A stretch of DNA of 64,000 nt from Azospirillum melinis (GCF_013340935.1 NZ_WHOS01000011.1:62001-126000); one strand, 5' to 3'. Shown: positions 49,179 through 58,601, counted from the stretch's first letter. A program made the numbers and translations. Notes: generated by a model not told the origin, from the letters alone.

Positions 49179-50732
49179 ATGACCGCTGTGATCACCAGAC
49201 CCGAGGCGCTGCTGTATGACGGCGTCGAGTGGGATTACGACAAGATCAAGCGCGTCTATGACGCCATCGAGCACATCGCGCTGAAGGAGATGGGCCTCGA
49301 CGTCTATCCCAATCAGATCGAGGTCATCACCGCCGAGCAGATGCTCGATGCCTATTCGTCCATCGGCATGCCGCTGATGTACAAGCACTGGTCCTTCGGC
49401 AAGCATTTCGCCCGCGACGAGATGATGTACCGCAAGGGCTATCGCGGCCTGGCCTACGAGATCGTCATCAATTCCAGCCCCTGCATCAGCTACATCATGG
49501 AAGAAAACACCATGACGATGCAGACGCTGGTGATCGCCCACGCCGCCTTCGGCCATAATCATTTCTTCAAGAACAACCAGCTGTTCCAGCAATGGACCGA
49601 TGCCCAGGGCATCCTCGACTATCTGGAATTCGCCAAGACCTACATCGCCCATTGCGAGGAACGCTACGGCCATGCGGCAGTGGAGCGGGTGCTGGACGCC
49701 GCCCATGCGCTGATGAGCCAGGGCGTGCACAAATATCCGAAGAAGCGGTCCGATCTGCGGACCGAGCAGCGGCGCGAGCGCGAGCGGCAGGAATATCAGG
49801 ACCAGACCTTCAACGACCTGTGGCGCACGGTGCCCAAAACCGCCGCCGGCCCGCGCCCGGCCAAGTCGGTGTCGGAGCGCAAGAAGCTGCTGGGCCTGCC
49901 GGAAGAGAACATCCTCTATTTCCTGGAGAAGAAGGCGCCGCGGCTTGAGCACTGGCAGCGCGAGCTTCTGCGCATCGTCCGCCACATCTCGCAGTATTTC
50001 TATCCGCAGAAACAGACCAAGGTGATGAACGAGGGCTGCGCCACCTACGTCCATTACCAGATCATGAGCCGCCTGCATGAGACCGGCCAGATCAGCGAAG
50101 GCGCGTTCCTGGAGTTCCTGCATTCGCACACGTCCGTCGTGTTCCAGCCGGAATTCGACGACAAGCGTTTCTCCGGCCTGAACCCCTACGCGCTGGGCTT
50201 CGCGATGATGCAGGACATCGCCCGCATCGCCGAAAAGCCGACCGACGAGGACCGCCAGTGGTTCCCCGACCTCGCCGGCCGCGGCGACGGCATGGCGGCG
50301 GTGCGCGAGGCCTGGGCCAATTTCCGCGACGAGAGCTTCGTGCTGCAATATCTCAGCCCGCATTTGATGCGGAAGCTGAAGCTGTTCAGCGTGCGCGACG
50401 ACGCCGAAGACCCTTATCTGCTGGTCGATCACATCCACAACGAGCGCGGATACCGCGACATCCGCAAGAAGCTGGCCCGCCAGTACGACCTGGGCTATCT
50501 GGAGCCGGACATCCAGATCGTCGACGTCGATCTCGCCGGCGACCGCAAGCTGATCCTGCAGCACCGTGTCACCAACGGCGTGTTGCTCGACGAGAGCGAC
50601 GCCAAGGCGGTGCTGCGCCACATCGCCAATCTGTGGGGCTACGAGGTGCAGCTGATCGAGGTGTCGGCGATCTCCGAGGCGATCCTGAAGGAGCACGCCG
50701 TCACCGCGCCCAGCGGGATCGGCGTGGGGTGA
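49179..50732 (+). CDS. ycgB: SpoVR family protein
   Basis: 517 residues. Conserved text includes GLDVYPNQIEVITAEQMLDAYSSIGMPLMYKHWSFGKHFAR and GYRGLAYEIVINSSPCISYIMEENTMTMQTLVIAHA at the N-terminus, and NEGCATYVHYQIMSRLHETG in the middle, all of the SpoVR/YcgB family. In sporulating Bacillus SpoVR affects cortex formation; in Gram-negative bacteria the protein is co-expressed with PrkA and YeaH and its function is not defined. ATG 49179 with GGGGGAGAT upstream. Followed by a GC-rich hairpin (50739-50783). Confidence 0.95.
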   Translation: MTAVITRPEALLYDGVEWDYDKIKRVYDAIEHIALKEMGLDVYPNQIEVITAEQMLDAYSSIGMPLMYKHWSFGKHFARDEMMYRKGYRGLAYEIVINSSPCISYIMEENTMTMQTLVIAHAAFGHNHFFKNNQLFQQWTDAQGILDYLEFAKTYIAHCEERYGHAAVERVLDAAHALMSQGVHKYPKKRSDLRTEQRRERERQEYQDQTFNDLWRTVPKTAAGPRPAKSVSERKKLLGLPEENILYFLEKKAPRLEHWQRELLRIVRHISQYFYPQKQTKVMNEGCATYVHYQIMSRLHETGQISEGAFLEFLHSHTSVVFQPEFDDKRFSGLNPYALGFAMMQDIARIAEKPTDEDRQWFPDLAGRGDGMAAVREAWANFRDESFVLQYLSPHLMRKLKLFSVRDDAEDPYLLVDHIHNERGYRDIRKKLARQYDLGYLEPDIQIVDVDLAGDRKLILQHRVTNGVLLDESDAKAVLRHIANLWGYEVQLIEVSAISEAILKEHAVTAPSGIGVG

Positions 50733-50738
50733 TGCCTT

Positions 50739-50783
50739 GCCCTCTCCCCCGGCCGCCGTACGGACGGGCCGGGGAGGGGGTGC
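50739..50783 (+). terminator. GC-rich hairpin after the prkA operon
   Basis: CCCTCTCCCCCGGCC pairs with GGCCGGGGAGGGGGT around GCCGTACGGAC. It starts 6 bases after the SpoVR stop. No T-run, so this may be a terminator without U tract or a member of the CCCTCTCCC palindrome family. Confidence 0.5.
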
Positions 50784-50859
50784 CTCATGGCTCCGGCGGA
50801 CGCGACCTTTGCATCCGGCTCCGCTACACTTCCGGCCGATGGAGCGGCAGGAGGGGGCG

Positions 50860-51747
50860 ATGGCTGACGATCTGCTGGGTGGAGAAGGACCGGTCGGGCT
50901 GGTGAAGGCGCGGCACGGCCTGATGATGTACCGGCGGACCGACAGCGTCGTCGGGCGTTCGCTCGGCTATTACGGCGAATATTTCGAGCAGGAGGTCGCA
51001 CTGTTCCGCCAGTGCGTCCGGGGCGGCGACCGGGTGGTCGACGTCGGCGCCAACATCGGCGCCCACACGGTGGCGCTGGCGCGGCTGGTCGGCCCCGCCG
51101 GCCGGGTGCTGGCTCTGGAGCCGGTCGATGCCAACCACCGGCTGCTCTGCGGAAATCTGGCGCTGAACGGGCTGGACTGGGCCGACGGCTTGCTGGCCGC
51201 TGCCGGGGCTGCCGATGGCATGCTGCATCTCGCCGCGGTGGCGATGGACACGGACGGCAATTTCGGCGCGCTGTCCCTTGACGAACTGGCCGGCGACCGG
51301 CCAGTGCCGGTGCATCGCCTGGACGGGCTGTGCCGTGAGGGGGCGGGCCGCATCCGCCTGATCAAGATCGATGTCGAAGGCATGGAAGCGGAGGTTCTGG
51401 AGGGCGCGCGCGGCCTGATCGCCCGCGACCGGCCAGTCCTGTATGTGGAGAACGACCGTCCCGACCGGTCGGCCGCCCTGATCCGCCTGCTCGGCGAGCT
51501 GGGCTATGCCTGCTACTGGTATCTGCCGGCCTTCCACAATCCCGCCAATTTCGCCGGCCGGTCGGAAGCGATCTTCGGCTATGGGCTGGTCGACAACGGG
51601 ACGGAGATCCACGGGCTCGGCATGGGGATCAACCTGTTCTGCCTGCCGGCGGAAGCGGGTGCGCGGATCAACGGCCTGCTGCCGGTCGCCGGTCCGGACG
51701 AACATCCGCTGGTGCGTGGCCACAACGGGCGCTTCATCGGTGGCTGA
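50860..51747 (+). CDS. FkbM family methyltransferase
   Basis: 295 residues. SAM-binding motif VVDVGANIGAHTVALARLVGPAGRVLALEPV (about 65-95) and the FkbM-type IRLIKIDVEGMEAEVLEGA (about 190-208) are present. The N-terminal part includes YGEYFEQEVALFRQCVRGGD. Such enzymes often methylate sugars or polyketides; no glycosyltransferase cluster is adjacent, so the substrate is unknown. ATG 50860 has GAGGGGG 3-9 bases upstream. The C-terminal region beyond the fold (YACYWYLPAFHNPANFAG) is typical of bacterial FkbM proteins. Confidence 0.88.
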   Translation: MADDLLGGEGPVGLVKARHGLMMYRRTDSVVGRSLGYYGEYFEQEVALFRQCVRGGDRVVDVGANIGAHTVALARLVGPAGRVLALEPVDANHRLLCGNLALNGLDWADGLLAAAGAADGMLHLAAVAMDTDGNFGALSLDELAGDRPVPVHRLDGLCREGAGRIRLIKIDVEGMEAEVLEGARGLIARDRPVLYVENDRPDRSAALIRLLGELGYACYWYLPAFHNPANFAGRSEAIFGYGLVDNGTEIHGLGMGINLFCLPAEAGARINGLLPVAGPDEHPLVRGHNGRFIGG

Positions 51748-51777
51748 CGGCGCGGTGCGGGCCTGAGGACGGCCGCA

Positions 51778-52629
51778 TCAGCGCTCCGGTTCGGGCTTGA
51801 TGCCGGCTTCCTTCATGGCGTGCATCAGGTCCAGCATCACGGTGCTGATGTCGGGGAAGGACAGGGCCACCGCGTGGCGGTCGGGGTCGAGGCGCACCAC
51901 ATGGGCGATCTGCCGGCCGCCGACCCGATGGCCGGCCTTGTCCGGGCCGGCAGTTTCCGGGATGTCCGGGCAATGCAGGTCCAGCCGCAGCTTGCCGCCG
52001 ACGGCATGGGCGAACTCCTCCGGCGGCAGATCGACCAGCAGGCCACGGGTCGACCAGTTGATCGTGGTGCCGCGCCGGCCCTCCGCCTCCACCGTCAGGA
52101 CCGGATCGGCATAGCGGATGGCACGGCGGCGTTCGATCCCGTTCGGCGGCTTGGCGCCGACATCGTGCTGGTCGAGCTTGCGTTTGGCTGCCTGCTTGGT
52201 GCGCTCGTCCACCCCGTCCTTGCTGGTCATCAGCGTCGCCTGCACGCGCCGTTCGACGCCGTGGCGGAACTCGTCGTCGGCACCCAAGCGCAGGGCCTTG
52301 GCGAAATGGTCCTTGGCCTGGGTCAGCAGCGCGTTGCGCCCCTTTTCGTCGCCGCGATGACCGCAGCGTTCGGCCTGGACCAGCAGCGAATCGACGCTGC
52401 GCTGGTAGGCGCCGCGCTGGTAGACGCGGGACAGCTCGCGGAACTCGGCGGCGCGCAGGCTGGGGAATTCCCGGGTCTTCAGCAGCCCGGCCAGCCCCTC
52501 CGCCAGCGCGTCGACATGGGCGGGATCGCCGGTTTCCGCCTCCCGGCGCAGGATCCGGGCCGCCTCCTCTGCCTTGCGAAGCAGCTGATCTTCCAGTTTA
52601 CGGCGTTGGTCGGCGTCCATCACGGGCAT
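51778..52629 (-). CDS. PilZ domain protein
   Basis: 283 residues from ATG 52629 (or ATG 52620). The first 165 residues form a helical region of possible TPR-like repeats (RAAEFRELSRVYQRGAYQRSVDSLL, NALLTQAKDHFAKALRLGADD). The PilZ domain follows with ERRRAIRYADPVL and INWSTRGLLVDLP, matching the RxxxR and (D/N)xSxxG c-di-GMP-binding motifs. A c-di-GMP receptor is therefore expected; the GGDEF protein at 17857-18912 could be one source of ligand, though no direct link is shown. Confidence 0.84.
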   Translation of the reverse strand: MPVMDADQRRKLEDQLLRKAEEAARILRREAETGDPAHVDALAEGLAGLLKTREFPSLRAAEFRELSRVYQRGAYQRSVDSLLVQAERCGHRGDEKGRNALLTQAKDHFAKALRLGADDEFRHGVERRVQATLMTSKDGVDERTKQAAKRKLDQHDVGAKPPNGIERRRAIRYADPVLTVEAEGRRGTTINWSTRGLLVDLPPEEFAHAVGGKLRLDLHCPDIPETAGPDKAGHRVGGRQIAHVVRLDPDRHAVALSFPDISTVMLDLMHAMKEAGIKPEPER

Positions 52630-52816
52630 GGCGCGGCCCTCCACACGGGCGGTCGCATCAGGATAGCCCAACTCGTGGGGTGCGTCAGCGGCCGGCTATG
52701 GTTAATGGGACAGTTGAGGGGCGCCCCACTAGGATCGGACCGGATTTTCATTTGCCGGCCGACGGCCTTCTTATCTGTGATGACAAACGGAAACGGCGGC
52801 GGGGAGCGGACGGGTG

Positions 52817-53914
52817 ATGGGTAAGGACAGGAACGGGGCGGCCGGGGCGGATCCCGAATTGGCGGTGCTGACCGCGGCGCTCGCCGGCCTGCTGGAGGAG
52901 GACAGCGCAAGCCCGGCCCCGGCCTCCACGGCGCTCGTCGCCATCGCCATCGCCCGCGGCCGGGGCGCCGATGCGGAACCGGTGCGGACGCTGATCCTGC
53001 GCCGGCGGGCGACGCGCAGCGGGGCGGCGGGCAAGGATTTGGCCGACCGGCGTGCCCTGGTCTACAGCCTGACCAAGACGATCCTTGCCGCCGCGGTTCT
53101 GCGGCTGGTCGCCCGTGGCGTGGTCGAACTGGATGGGCCGGCGGAGCGCTGGCTGCCGGAACTGGCCGGACGGCCGGGATCGGTCACCGTGGCGCAGATC
53201 CTGACCCACCGCGCCGGACTGCCGGATTATGGCGGACAGGCCGACTATCACGCCGCCGTCGCCGCTGGTGCGGCGCCCTGGAGCGGCGACGGGTTCCTGG
53301 CCCGCTGCGGACTGGAGGGGCCGCCGGTCGGCAGCTTCGCCTATTCCAACATCGGCTATCTGCTGATCGGCCGGCTGCTGGAGCGGACGGGCGGCGCTCC
53401 GCTGGCGGAGGTTCTGGCGCGCGAGGTCTTCGCGCCGCTCGGCCTCGCCAGCGCGTCGCTGCTGCGTGACCGCACCGACCTCGACGGGCTGTTCTTCGGG
53501 CCGAGCCCGGCCTTCGGCGGGGCTGCGGTGGCGGAGGCCTATCATCCCGGCTGGGTGTCGCATGGGGTGGCGGCGATGACGGCGGCGGACGCCTGCCGCC
53601 TCATTCATGGTTTGACCGAGGAGTATCTGCCGGGCCCGTTGCTGCGGCGCATGCGCGATGGGTTGCCGGTCGGCGGGCCGATGGGCGGGCGTCCGTGGGT
53701 CGAGCCATCCTATGGGCTGGGGATGATGGTGGAGCTGGACCCGGCGGCCGGTCCCTACTGGGGCCACACCGGCGGCGGTCCGGGGGTGACGCCGGCGGCC
53801 TACCACGCGCCGGGGCCGGTCCCGGTCTCCGTCGCCGTCTTCCTGGATGGCGAGGATGGGAACCTCGCCGAATGGATGGCGGTGGAGGTGCTGCACCGGC
53901 TGCGCAGTCGATAA
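52817..53914 (+). CDS. serine hydrolase of the beta-lactamase/D-Ala-D-Ala carboxypeptidase (class C-like) family
   Basis: 365 residues. Catalytic SxxK is in VYSLTKTILAAAVLRL (about residue 83), the YxN motif in FAYSNIGYLLIGRLLER (about 176) and the third motif is HTGG in YWGHTGGGPG (about 314). All three active-site motifs of the fold are therefore present. No signal peptide is visible, so it is probably cytoplasmic and acts on an ester or amide rather than cell-wall peptide. ATG 52817 is preferred over the adjacent GTG 52814. Confidence 0.85.
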   Translation: MGKDRNGAAGADPELAVLTAALAGLLEEDSASPAPASTALVAIAIARGRGADAEPVRTLILRRRATRSGAAGKDLADRRALVYSLTKTILAAAVLRLVARGVVELDGPAERWLPELAGRPGSVTVAQILTHRAGLPDYGGQADYHAAVAAGAAPWSGDGFLARCGLEGPPVGSFAYSNIGYLLIGRLLERTGGAPLAEVLAREVFAPLGLASASLLRDRTDLDGLFFGPSPAFGGAAVAEAYHPGWVSHGVAAMTAADACRLIHGLTEEYLPGPLLRRMRDGLPVGGPMGGRPWVEPSYGLGMMVELDPAAGPYWGHTGGGPGVTPAAYHAPGPVPVSVAVFLDGEDGNLAEWMAVEVLHRLRSR

Positions 53915-53936
53915 GGGAGCGCGCTACATCCCCCGA

Positions 53937-53960
53937 TTGTTCATGCCGTGCTTGTTCATG
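53937..53960. promoter_or_regulatory. direct repeat TTGTTCATG upstream of acyl-CoA ligase
   Basis: TTGTTCATG at 53937-53945 and again at 53952-53960, offset by 15 bases, in the non-coding gap before the acyl-CoA ligase gene at 54087. Could be an operator half-site array; the spacing does not fit a LexA box. Confidence 0.3.
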
Positions 53961-54086
53961 GGTGTCGCGATCCCATCTCCTCTCCAGGGGACAATTTCCC
54001 ACTTCCCGGCGTAGGCTTGGGGGAGAAGACGGTGCCGGACGAAACCGGCAACCGGGAGCAAGAACCAATGGGGGAGGAACCGCGCG

Positions 54087-55832
54087 ATGGGAGATGCCGC
54101 CCGCAAGCTGCCCGATTATCCATGGCTGGCCTCGTACCCGCCGACGGTGGACTGGGCGATGCCGATCCCGGTCCGGCCGCTGACAGAACTGCTGGAGGGG
54201 GCGGTCGCCCACCATGGCGACAAGCCCTGTCTGAATTTCCTCGGCAAGCGCACCAGCTACCGTGAGTTGGGCCGGCTGGTCGACCGCGCCGCCCGCGGCT
54301 TCCAGGCCATCGGGGTGGGCAAGGGGACGCGGGTCGGGCTGTTCCTGCCCAACACGCCCTATTACGTCGTCGCCTTCTTCGCCATCCTGAAGGCCGGCGG
54401 CACGGTGGTGAACTTCAACCCGCTCTATGCCGAACGCGAACTGGTCCACCAGATCGGCGACAGCGACATCGACCTGATGGTCACGCTGGACCTGAAGCTG
54501 CTGTATGACAAGATGGCGCGGATGCTGGCCGAGACCGGGCTGAAGCGGCTGGTGATCTGCCGCATGGCCGACATCCTGCCCTTCCCGAAGAACTGGCTGT
54601 TCCCCATCGCCAAAAAGGCGGAGATCGCCGCGATTCCGCGCGACGACCGCCACATCCCCTTTGCCAGGCTGATCGCCAACGACGGCCGGCCGAGCCCGGT
54701 CGCCATCGATGCGCGCGAGGACGTGGCGGTGCTGCAATACACCGGCGGCACCACAGGCGTGCCGAAGGGCGCGATGCTGACCCACGCCAACCTCTACGCC
54801 AACACCATCCAGTGCGCGACCTGGTACGCGGCCAAGGAGCGCAAGCCGGGGGAGGGCGGTGCGGAAGACGGGCAGGAGCGCATGCTGGGCGTGCTGCCGC
54901 TGTTCCATGTCTTCGCCATGACCGCGGTGATGAATTTCGGCCTGCATCTGGGGGCGGAGATCATCCTGCTGCCGCGCTTCGAGCTGGAGCAGGTGATGCG
55001 CACCCTGCAGAAGGAGCGGATCACCCTGTTCCCGGCCGTGCCGACCATCTACACGGCGATCAACCATCACAAGCACCTGAAGGACTACGATCTGTCCTCC
55101 ATCCGCTTCTGCATGTCGGGCGGGGCGCCGCTGCCGCTGGAGGTGAAGGAGGCGTTCGAGCGCACCACCGGCTGCACGCTGGTGGAGGGCTACGGCCTGT
55201 CGGAATGCTCGCCCGTCGCGACGGTGAACCCGGCGGTGCTGCACAGCGATAAGAAGGGCTCCATCGGTCTGCCGCTGCCCGGCACGATCATCGAGATCGT
55301 CAGCCTGGAGGAGCCGCGCCGCGTCCTGCCTCCCGGCGAGAAGGGCGAGGTCTGCATCCGCGGGCCGCAGGTGATGAAGGGCTACTGGCGCCGCCCGGCC
55401 GAAACGGCGCAGACGCTGATCGACGGGCGGCTGCACACCGGCGATGTCGGGATTATGGACGAGGACGGCTACACCACCATCGTCGACCGCATCAAGGACA
55501 TGATCCTGTGCAGCGGCTTCAACGTCTATCCCCGCAATGTGGAGGAGGCGATCTACCTGCACCCCGCCGTCGCCGAATGCGTGGTGGCCGGCGTGCCGGA
55601 CGAGTATCGCGGCCAGACGGTCAAGGCCTATGTCCGGCTGGACGACGGCCAGAGCCTGACCGCCGAGGCGCTGATCGCCTTCCTGAAGGACAAGCTGTCG
55701 CCCATCGAGATGCCGAAAGTCGTGGAATTCCGCCAGGAGCTGCCCAAGACCATGATCGGAAAACTGTCCCGCAAGGCCCTGCTGGACGAGGAGCAGGGCA
55801 GGCGTACCGCGGCAAAGGATGGCGCCGCATGA
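54087..55832 (+). CDS. long-chain fatty acid-CoA ligase (AMP-forming)
   Basis: 581 residues of the ANL superfamily. The P-loop VLQYTGGTTGVPKGAMLTH (about 214-232), LVEGYGLSECSPVATVNP, LHTGDVGIMDEDGYTTIVDRIKDMI and the catalytic lysine in ELPKTMIGKLSRKAL near the C-terminus are intact. It activates fatty acids through acyl-AMP to acyl-CoA at the membrane. An acylphosphatase gene overlaps its stop as ATGA. It resembles FadD-type enzymes; the chain-length preference is not determinable here. Confidence 0.94.
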   Translation: MGDAARKLPDYPWLASYPPTVDWAMPIPVRPLTELLEGAVAHHGDKPCLNFLGKRTSYRELGRLVDRAARGFQAIGVGKGTRVGLFLPNTPYYVVAFFAILKAGGTVVNFNPLYAERELVHQIGDSDIDLMVTLDLKLLYDKMARMLAETGLKRLVICRMADILPFPKNWLFPIAKKAEIAAIPRDDRHIPFARLIANDGRPSPVAIDAREDVAVLQYTGGTTGVPKGAMLTHANLYANTIQCATWYAAKERKPGEGGAEDGQERMLGVLPLFHVFAMTAVMNFGLHLGAEIILLPRFELEQVMRTLQKERITLFPAVPTIYTAINHHKHLKDYDLSSIRFCMSGGAPLPLEVKEAFERTTGCTLVEGYGLSECSPVATVNPAVLHSDKKGSIGLPLPGTIIEIVSLEEPRRVLPPGEKGEVCIRGPQVMKGYWRRPAETAQTLIDGRLHTGDVGIMDEDGYTTIVDRIKDMILCSGFNVYPRNVEEAIYLHPAVAECVVAGVPDEYRGQTVKAYVRLDDGQSLTAEALIAFLKDKLSPIEMPKVVEFRQELPKTMIGKLSRKALLDEEQGRRTAAKDGAA

Positions 55833-56119
55833 GCGCGGTGGACCGGAAGGCGGTGCGTGTCCGCATCCAGGGCAAGGTGCAGGGGGTGTGGTATCGCGGC
55901 TGGACCGTCGACCGGGCCGGCACGCTCGGCCTGACCGGCTGGGTGCGCAACCGCAGCGACGGCACGGTGGAGGCCCTGTTCGCCGGTCCCGCCGACAGTG
56001 TCGACCGCATGGTGGAAGCCTGCCGCCGCGGCCCGCCGTCGGCAATCGTCCGCGACGTGGTGTCCGAACCGGAGCAGGACCCGGGCATGGCCGGATTCGA
56101 GCAGCGGCCGACGGTGTGA
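55829..56119 (+). CDS. acyP: acylphosphatase
   Basis: 96 residues, a single acylphosphatase domain. The active-site arginine and asparagine are in IQGKVQGVWYRGWTVDRA and LTGWVRNRSDGTVEALFAG, and the C-terminal segment AIVRDVVSEPEQDPGMAGFEQ completes the fold. It hydrolyses carboxyl-phosphate bonds. ATG 55829 overlaps the ligase stop by 4 bases, so translation is coupled, which is an uncommon neighbour for this gene. Confidence 0.95.
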   Translation: MSAVDRKAVRVRIQGKVQGVWYRGWTVDRAGTLGLTGWVRNRSDGTVEALFAGPADSVDRMVEACRRGPPSAIVRDVVSEPEQDPGMAGFEQRPTV

Positions 56120-56209
56120 GCCCTGCATTAGCCTTCCGCTAACCATGATGGCGGCATGCTGGCGGCGGACGCAGGTTTTGGGCCTTGTGGTTGAGGGGCG
56201 ACGGCCGGG

Positions 56210-57100
56210 ATGACCGCCAGCAAATCGGATGTGGCCGGGATGAAGGCCATGCTCACCGGAGTCTTCGCCAAGGCGGCGAAGGCGAAGGACAAGGCTGGCC
56301 GCAAGCCGGGGGCCGTCCCGGCTCCGAAATCTTCCACTGTGCCGGGGCAAGACCCTGCCGTCCGTCTCAGCCTGGGGCCGGCGGTGGTGGAGGATGCGCC
56401 GGCACGCCCGTTCCACGCTCCGGCGGGTGATGATGATCTTGCCGACCGGCTGGAGCTCGCGATCCGGGCGCTGGCGCGCGACCTGGGGCGGCTGCTGACC
56501 GCTTTCGGGATGGACGGGAGCGAGGCCACAGCGGCGGAGACGGCGCTGGCCGTCCGCTTCGGCTATGCCGAGCGCCGGGTAGCCGCCGCGGCGCTGGATG
56601 GTCCGGCGGGCGCCTTTCGGCCCTTGGCTGACGGTGTCCGTCAGGATGTGGCGGTCGAGCTGAGCGGGATCGGCCTTGTCCTGTCCGATGGGACGGCGGG
56701 CTTGCGGCTGGATAGTGCGGCCCTTGGTCTGGCGCGGGTGCCGGTGGAGGAGAAGGGGGAGGGGCTGGCCGCCATGCTCGGCGCCCTCCGCTCCGCCATC
56801 CGGCCGGGCAAGGGGCTGACGGTCGAGACCGACCGTGTCGCCATCGACGATCTGGGCCGGATGATGGAGATTCTGACCGCGGCGATGACCACGCCGCCGC
56901 AAGGTCTGGAAGGCACGGTGACGCTGTCGCCCTCGGGTGCGCCTGCCGATGGCGGGGCGATGGAGCTGTCGCTGACGCTGTCCGGCCGGCTGGGAGAGGC
57001 GGTCGTCCCCGCATCGCCCGAACGCAAGCCGGCAAAGGAGACGCTGCCCGGCGAGGTGGTTGGCGAGGTGAAGGAGCGTGGGTTCGATGTCCGGATTTGA
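56210..57100 (+). CDS. hypothetical protein
   Basis: 296 residues starting MTASKSDVAGMKAMLTGVF. The first 60 residues are basic and Ala/Lys/Pro-rich (AKAAKAKDKAGRKPGAVPAPKSS), the rest alternates helices and strands (LELAIRALARDLGRLLTAFGMDGSEATAAETALAVRFGYAERRVAAAAL, and EGTVTLSPSGAPADGGAMELSLTLSGRLGEAV). No membrane segment, Cys cluster or known motif. It overlaps the next gene by 14 bases, so the two are probably co-expressed. Family not recognised. Confidence 0.65.
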   Translation: MTASKSDVAGMKAMLTGVFAKAAKAKDKAGRKPGAVPAPKSSTVPGQDPAVRLSLGPAVVEDAPARPFHAPAGDDDLADRLELAIRALARDLGRLLTAFGMDGSEATAAETALAVRFGYAERRVAAAALDGPAGAFRPLADGVRQDVAVELSGIGLVLSDGTAGLRLDSAALGLARVPVEEKGEGLAAMLGALRSAIRPGKGLTVETDRVAIDDLGRMMEILTAAMTTPPQGLEGTVTLSPSGAPADGGAMELSLTLSGRLGEAVVPASPERKPAKETLPGEVVGEVKERGFDVRI

Positions 57101-57599
57101 TGTGCGTTCCCTGGCGGTCCTTTGGCTGTGCGGGCTGGTGCTGCCGGGGACCGCTCCGGCGCTGGCCGGTGCGCTGGAGCGGACGGAGCCCGGCCATCAG
57201 GCGCCGCCGCAGCCGGGGGCCAACCTGCCCATCGCGCCGCCCATCGTGCAGTATGCGCTGCCGTCGCAATGGATGACGATCCGCTCCAAGGAGGACTGGC
57301 GCAAGGCCGGTACCTTCGAGAAGGAGTTGAGCAAGGATTGCGCCGCCCTGCGCTTCAGCGAAATCGAGCCGATGCGCTTCCGCGCCTATTACAATGGCGA
57401 GGTGCTGGGCGTCGCCTTCGGCCATGGGCTGAACCTGCACGACCCCGGCAGGAAGGCCGACCGCAAGAAAATCTACCTGTTCCGCAACGGCGATTCGACC
57501 AACTGCACCGTGCAGTCGATGGACAACAAGGACCCGCGGGTGAACCCCGCCGGCAACCAGGCCGCCACCCCGGCCGCCGGTGGGTTCAAGAAGTACTAA
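57087..57599 (+). CDS. hypothetical secreted or periplasmic protein
   Basis: 170 residues. The N-terminus [31 protein letters not shown] reads as a signal peptide with an Ala-Leu-Ala cleavage motif. The mature protein has one pair of cysteines (SKDCAALRF and STNCTVQSM) that could form a disulfide, an aromatic-rich core ([24 protein letters not shown]) and a Lys/Tyr C-terminus. ATG 57087 has AAGGAG 10 bases upstream; the GTG at 57078 is too close to it. Overlaps the upstream hypothetical gene. Function unknown. Confidence 0.68.
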   Translation: MSGFDVRSLAVLWLCGLVLPGTAPALAGALERTEPGHQAPPQPGANLPIAPPIVQYALPSQWMTIRSKEDWRKAGTFEKELSKDCAALRFSEIEPMRFRAYYNGEVLGVAFGHGLNLHDPGRKADRKKIYLFRNGDSTNCTVQSMDNKDPRVNPAGNQAATPAAGGFKKY

Positions 57600-58330
57600 A
57601 TCCCGTCCTCGCCCCGCGCCGCGCCGCCGAACACCTCCGGCCAAGCCGCGATCAGGGCGGAGTCCACATCCTCCATCGTCACCAGCTGGCCCAGCGCCAC
57701 GATGGAGGTGACGCCATGCTCGGCGATGCCGCAGGGGACGATGCCGCCGAAATGGGAGAGGTCGGGCTCGACGTTCAGGGCGATGCCGTGGAAGCTGACC
57801 CAGCGGCGCACCCGCACGCCGATGGCGGCGATCTTGTCCTCCTGTCCCTTCAGCCCGCCATAGGGCTGCTTGTCGACCCAGATGCCGACGCGCCCTTCGC
57901 GCCGCTCGCCCTTGATGTTGAAGGAGGCGAGCGTGCGGACGATCCACTCCTCCAGGTCGCGGACGAAGCCGCGGATGTCGGCACCGCGCGCCTTCAGGTC
58001 CAGCATGACGTAGGCAACCCGCTGTCCCGGCCCGTGATAGGTGTACTGGCCGCCGCGGCCGCTGCGGTAGACGGGGAAGCGGTCCGCCTCCAGCAGATCC
58101 TCGTCGCGCGCGCTGGTGCCGGCGGTGTAGAGCGGCGGATGTTCCAGCAGCCAGACCAGTTCCGGTGCCGTGCCGGCGCGGATCGCCTCGACGCGCGCCT
58201 CCATCTCGGCGATGGCGTCGGGGTAGGGCACGGGCTCGTCGGAGATGCGCCACTCGATCGGCTGCCGGATGGTGGAGGGATCGGGCTGACTGGCGGGAAG
58301 GCTGGCAGGCTGGCTGGTCAGGGAGGTCAT
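57596..58330 (-). CDS. lipB: lipoyl(octanoyl) transferase
   Basis: 244 residues; transfers octanoyl groups from acyl carrier protein to lipoate-dependent enzymes. The conserved [22 protein letters not shown] (about 90-110) and the acyl-transfer Cys in [14 protein letters not shown] (about residue 198) are present. A Ser/Pro/Gln/Thr-rich N-terminus ([20 protein letters not shown]) derives from short tandem GGCTGGC-type repeats in the DNA and is not part of the fold; the domain starts at [16 protein letters not shown]. Its stop overlaps the convergent hypothetical gene by 4 bases. Confidence 0.95.
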   Translation of the reverse strand: MTSLTSQPASLPASQPDPSTIRQPIEWRISDEPVPYPDAIAEMEARVEAIRAGTAPELVWLLEHPPLYTAGTSARDEDLLEADRFPVYRSGRGGQYTYHGPGQRVAYVMLDLKARGADIRGFVRDLEEWIVRTLASFNIKGERREGRVGIWVDKQPYGGLKGQEDKIAAIGVRVRRWVSFHGIALNVEPDLSHFGGIVPCGIAEHGVTSIVALGQLVTMEDVDSALIAAWPEVFGGAARGEDGI

Positions 58331-58516
58331 TCGATGGGGTCTCTGGCGCTAGGGGCGGCGGTGCCGGCAAGGGTCTCGTGGGACCGGCCGGAGGGCCGTT
58401 CCGAAATTTTCTTCGCAGAAGATGATTGTAGCGCTTGATCGACCGTCGGGAAGCTGATATCTACCCGCTCCACCCGATGAGGCGCGCAAGCGAGCGTCGG
58501 GGACTACCAGCCTGAT

Positions 58517-58601
58517 GCGGTCGTGGCGGAATTGGTAGACGCGCAGCGTTGAGGTCGCTGTGGGGCAACCCGTGGAAGTTCGAGTCTTCTCGACCGCACC
58601 A
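58517..58601 (+). tRNA. tRNA-Leu (GAG anticodon)
   Basis: Acceptor GCGGTCG (58517-58523) pairs with CGACCGC (58591-58597), followed by discriminator A and an encoded CCA (58599-58601). D-loop TGGCGGAATTGGTAGACGC is leucine-like; anticodon stem CAGCG/CGCTG encloses loop TTGAGGT with anticodon GAG, reading CUC and CUU. A long variable arm (TGGGGCAACCCGTG) and T-arm AAGTTCGAGTCTT confirm a class II tRNA of 85 nt. Confidence 0.95.
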
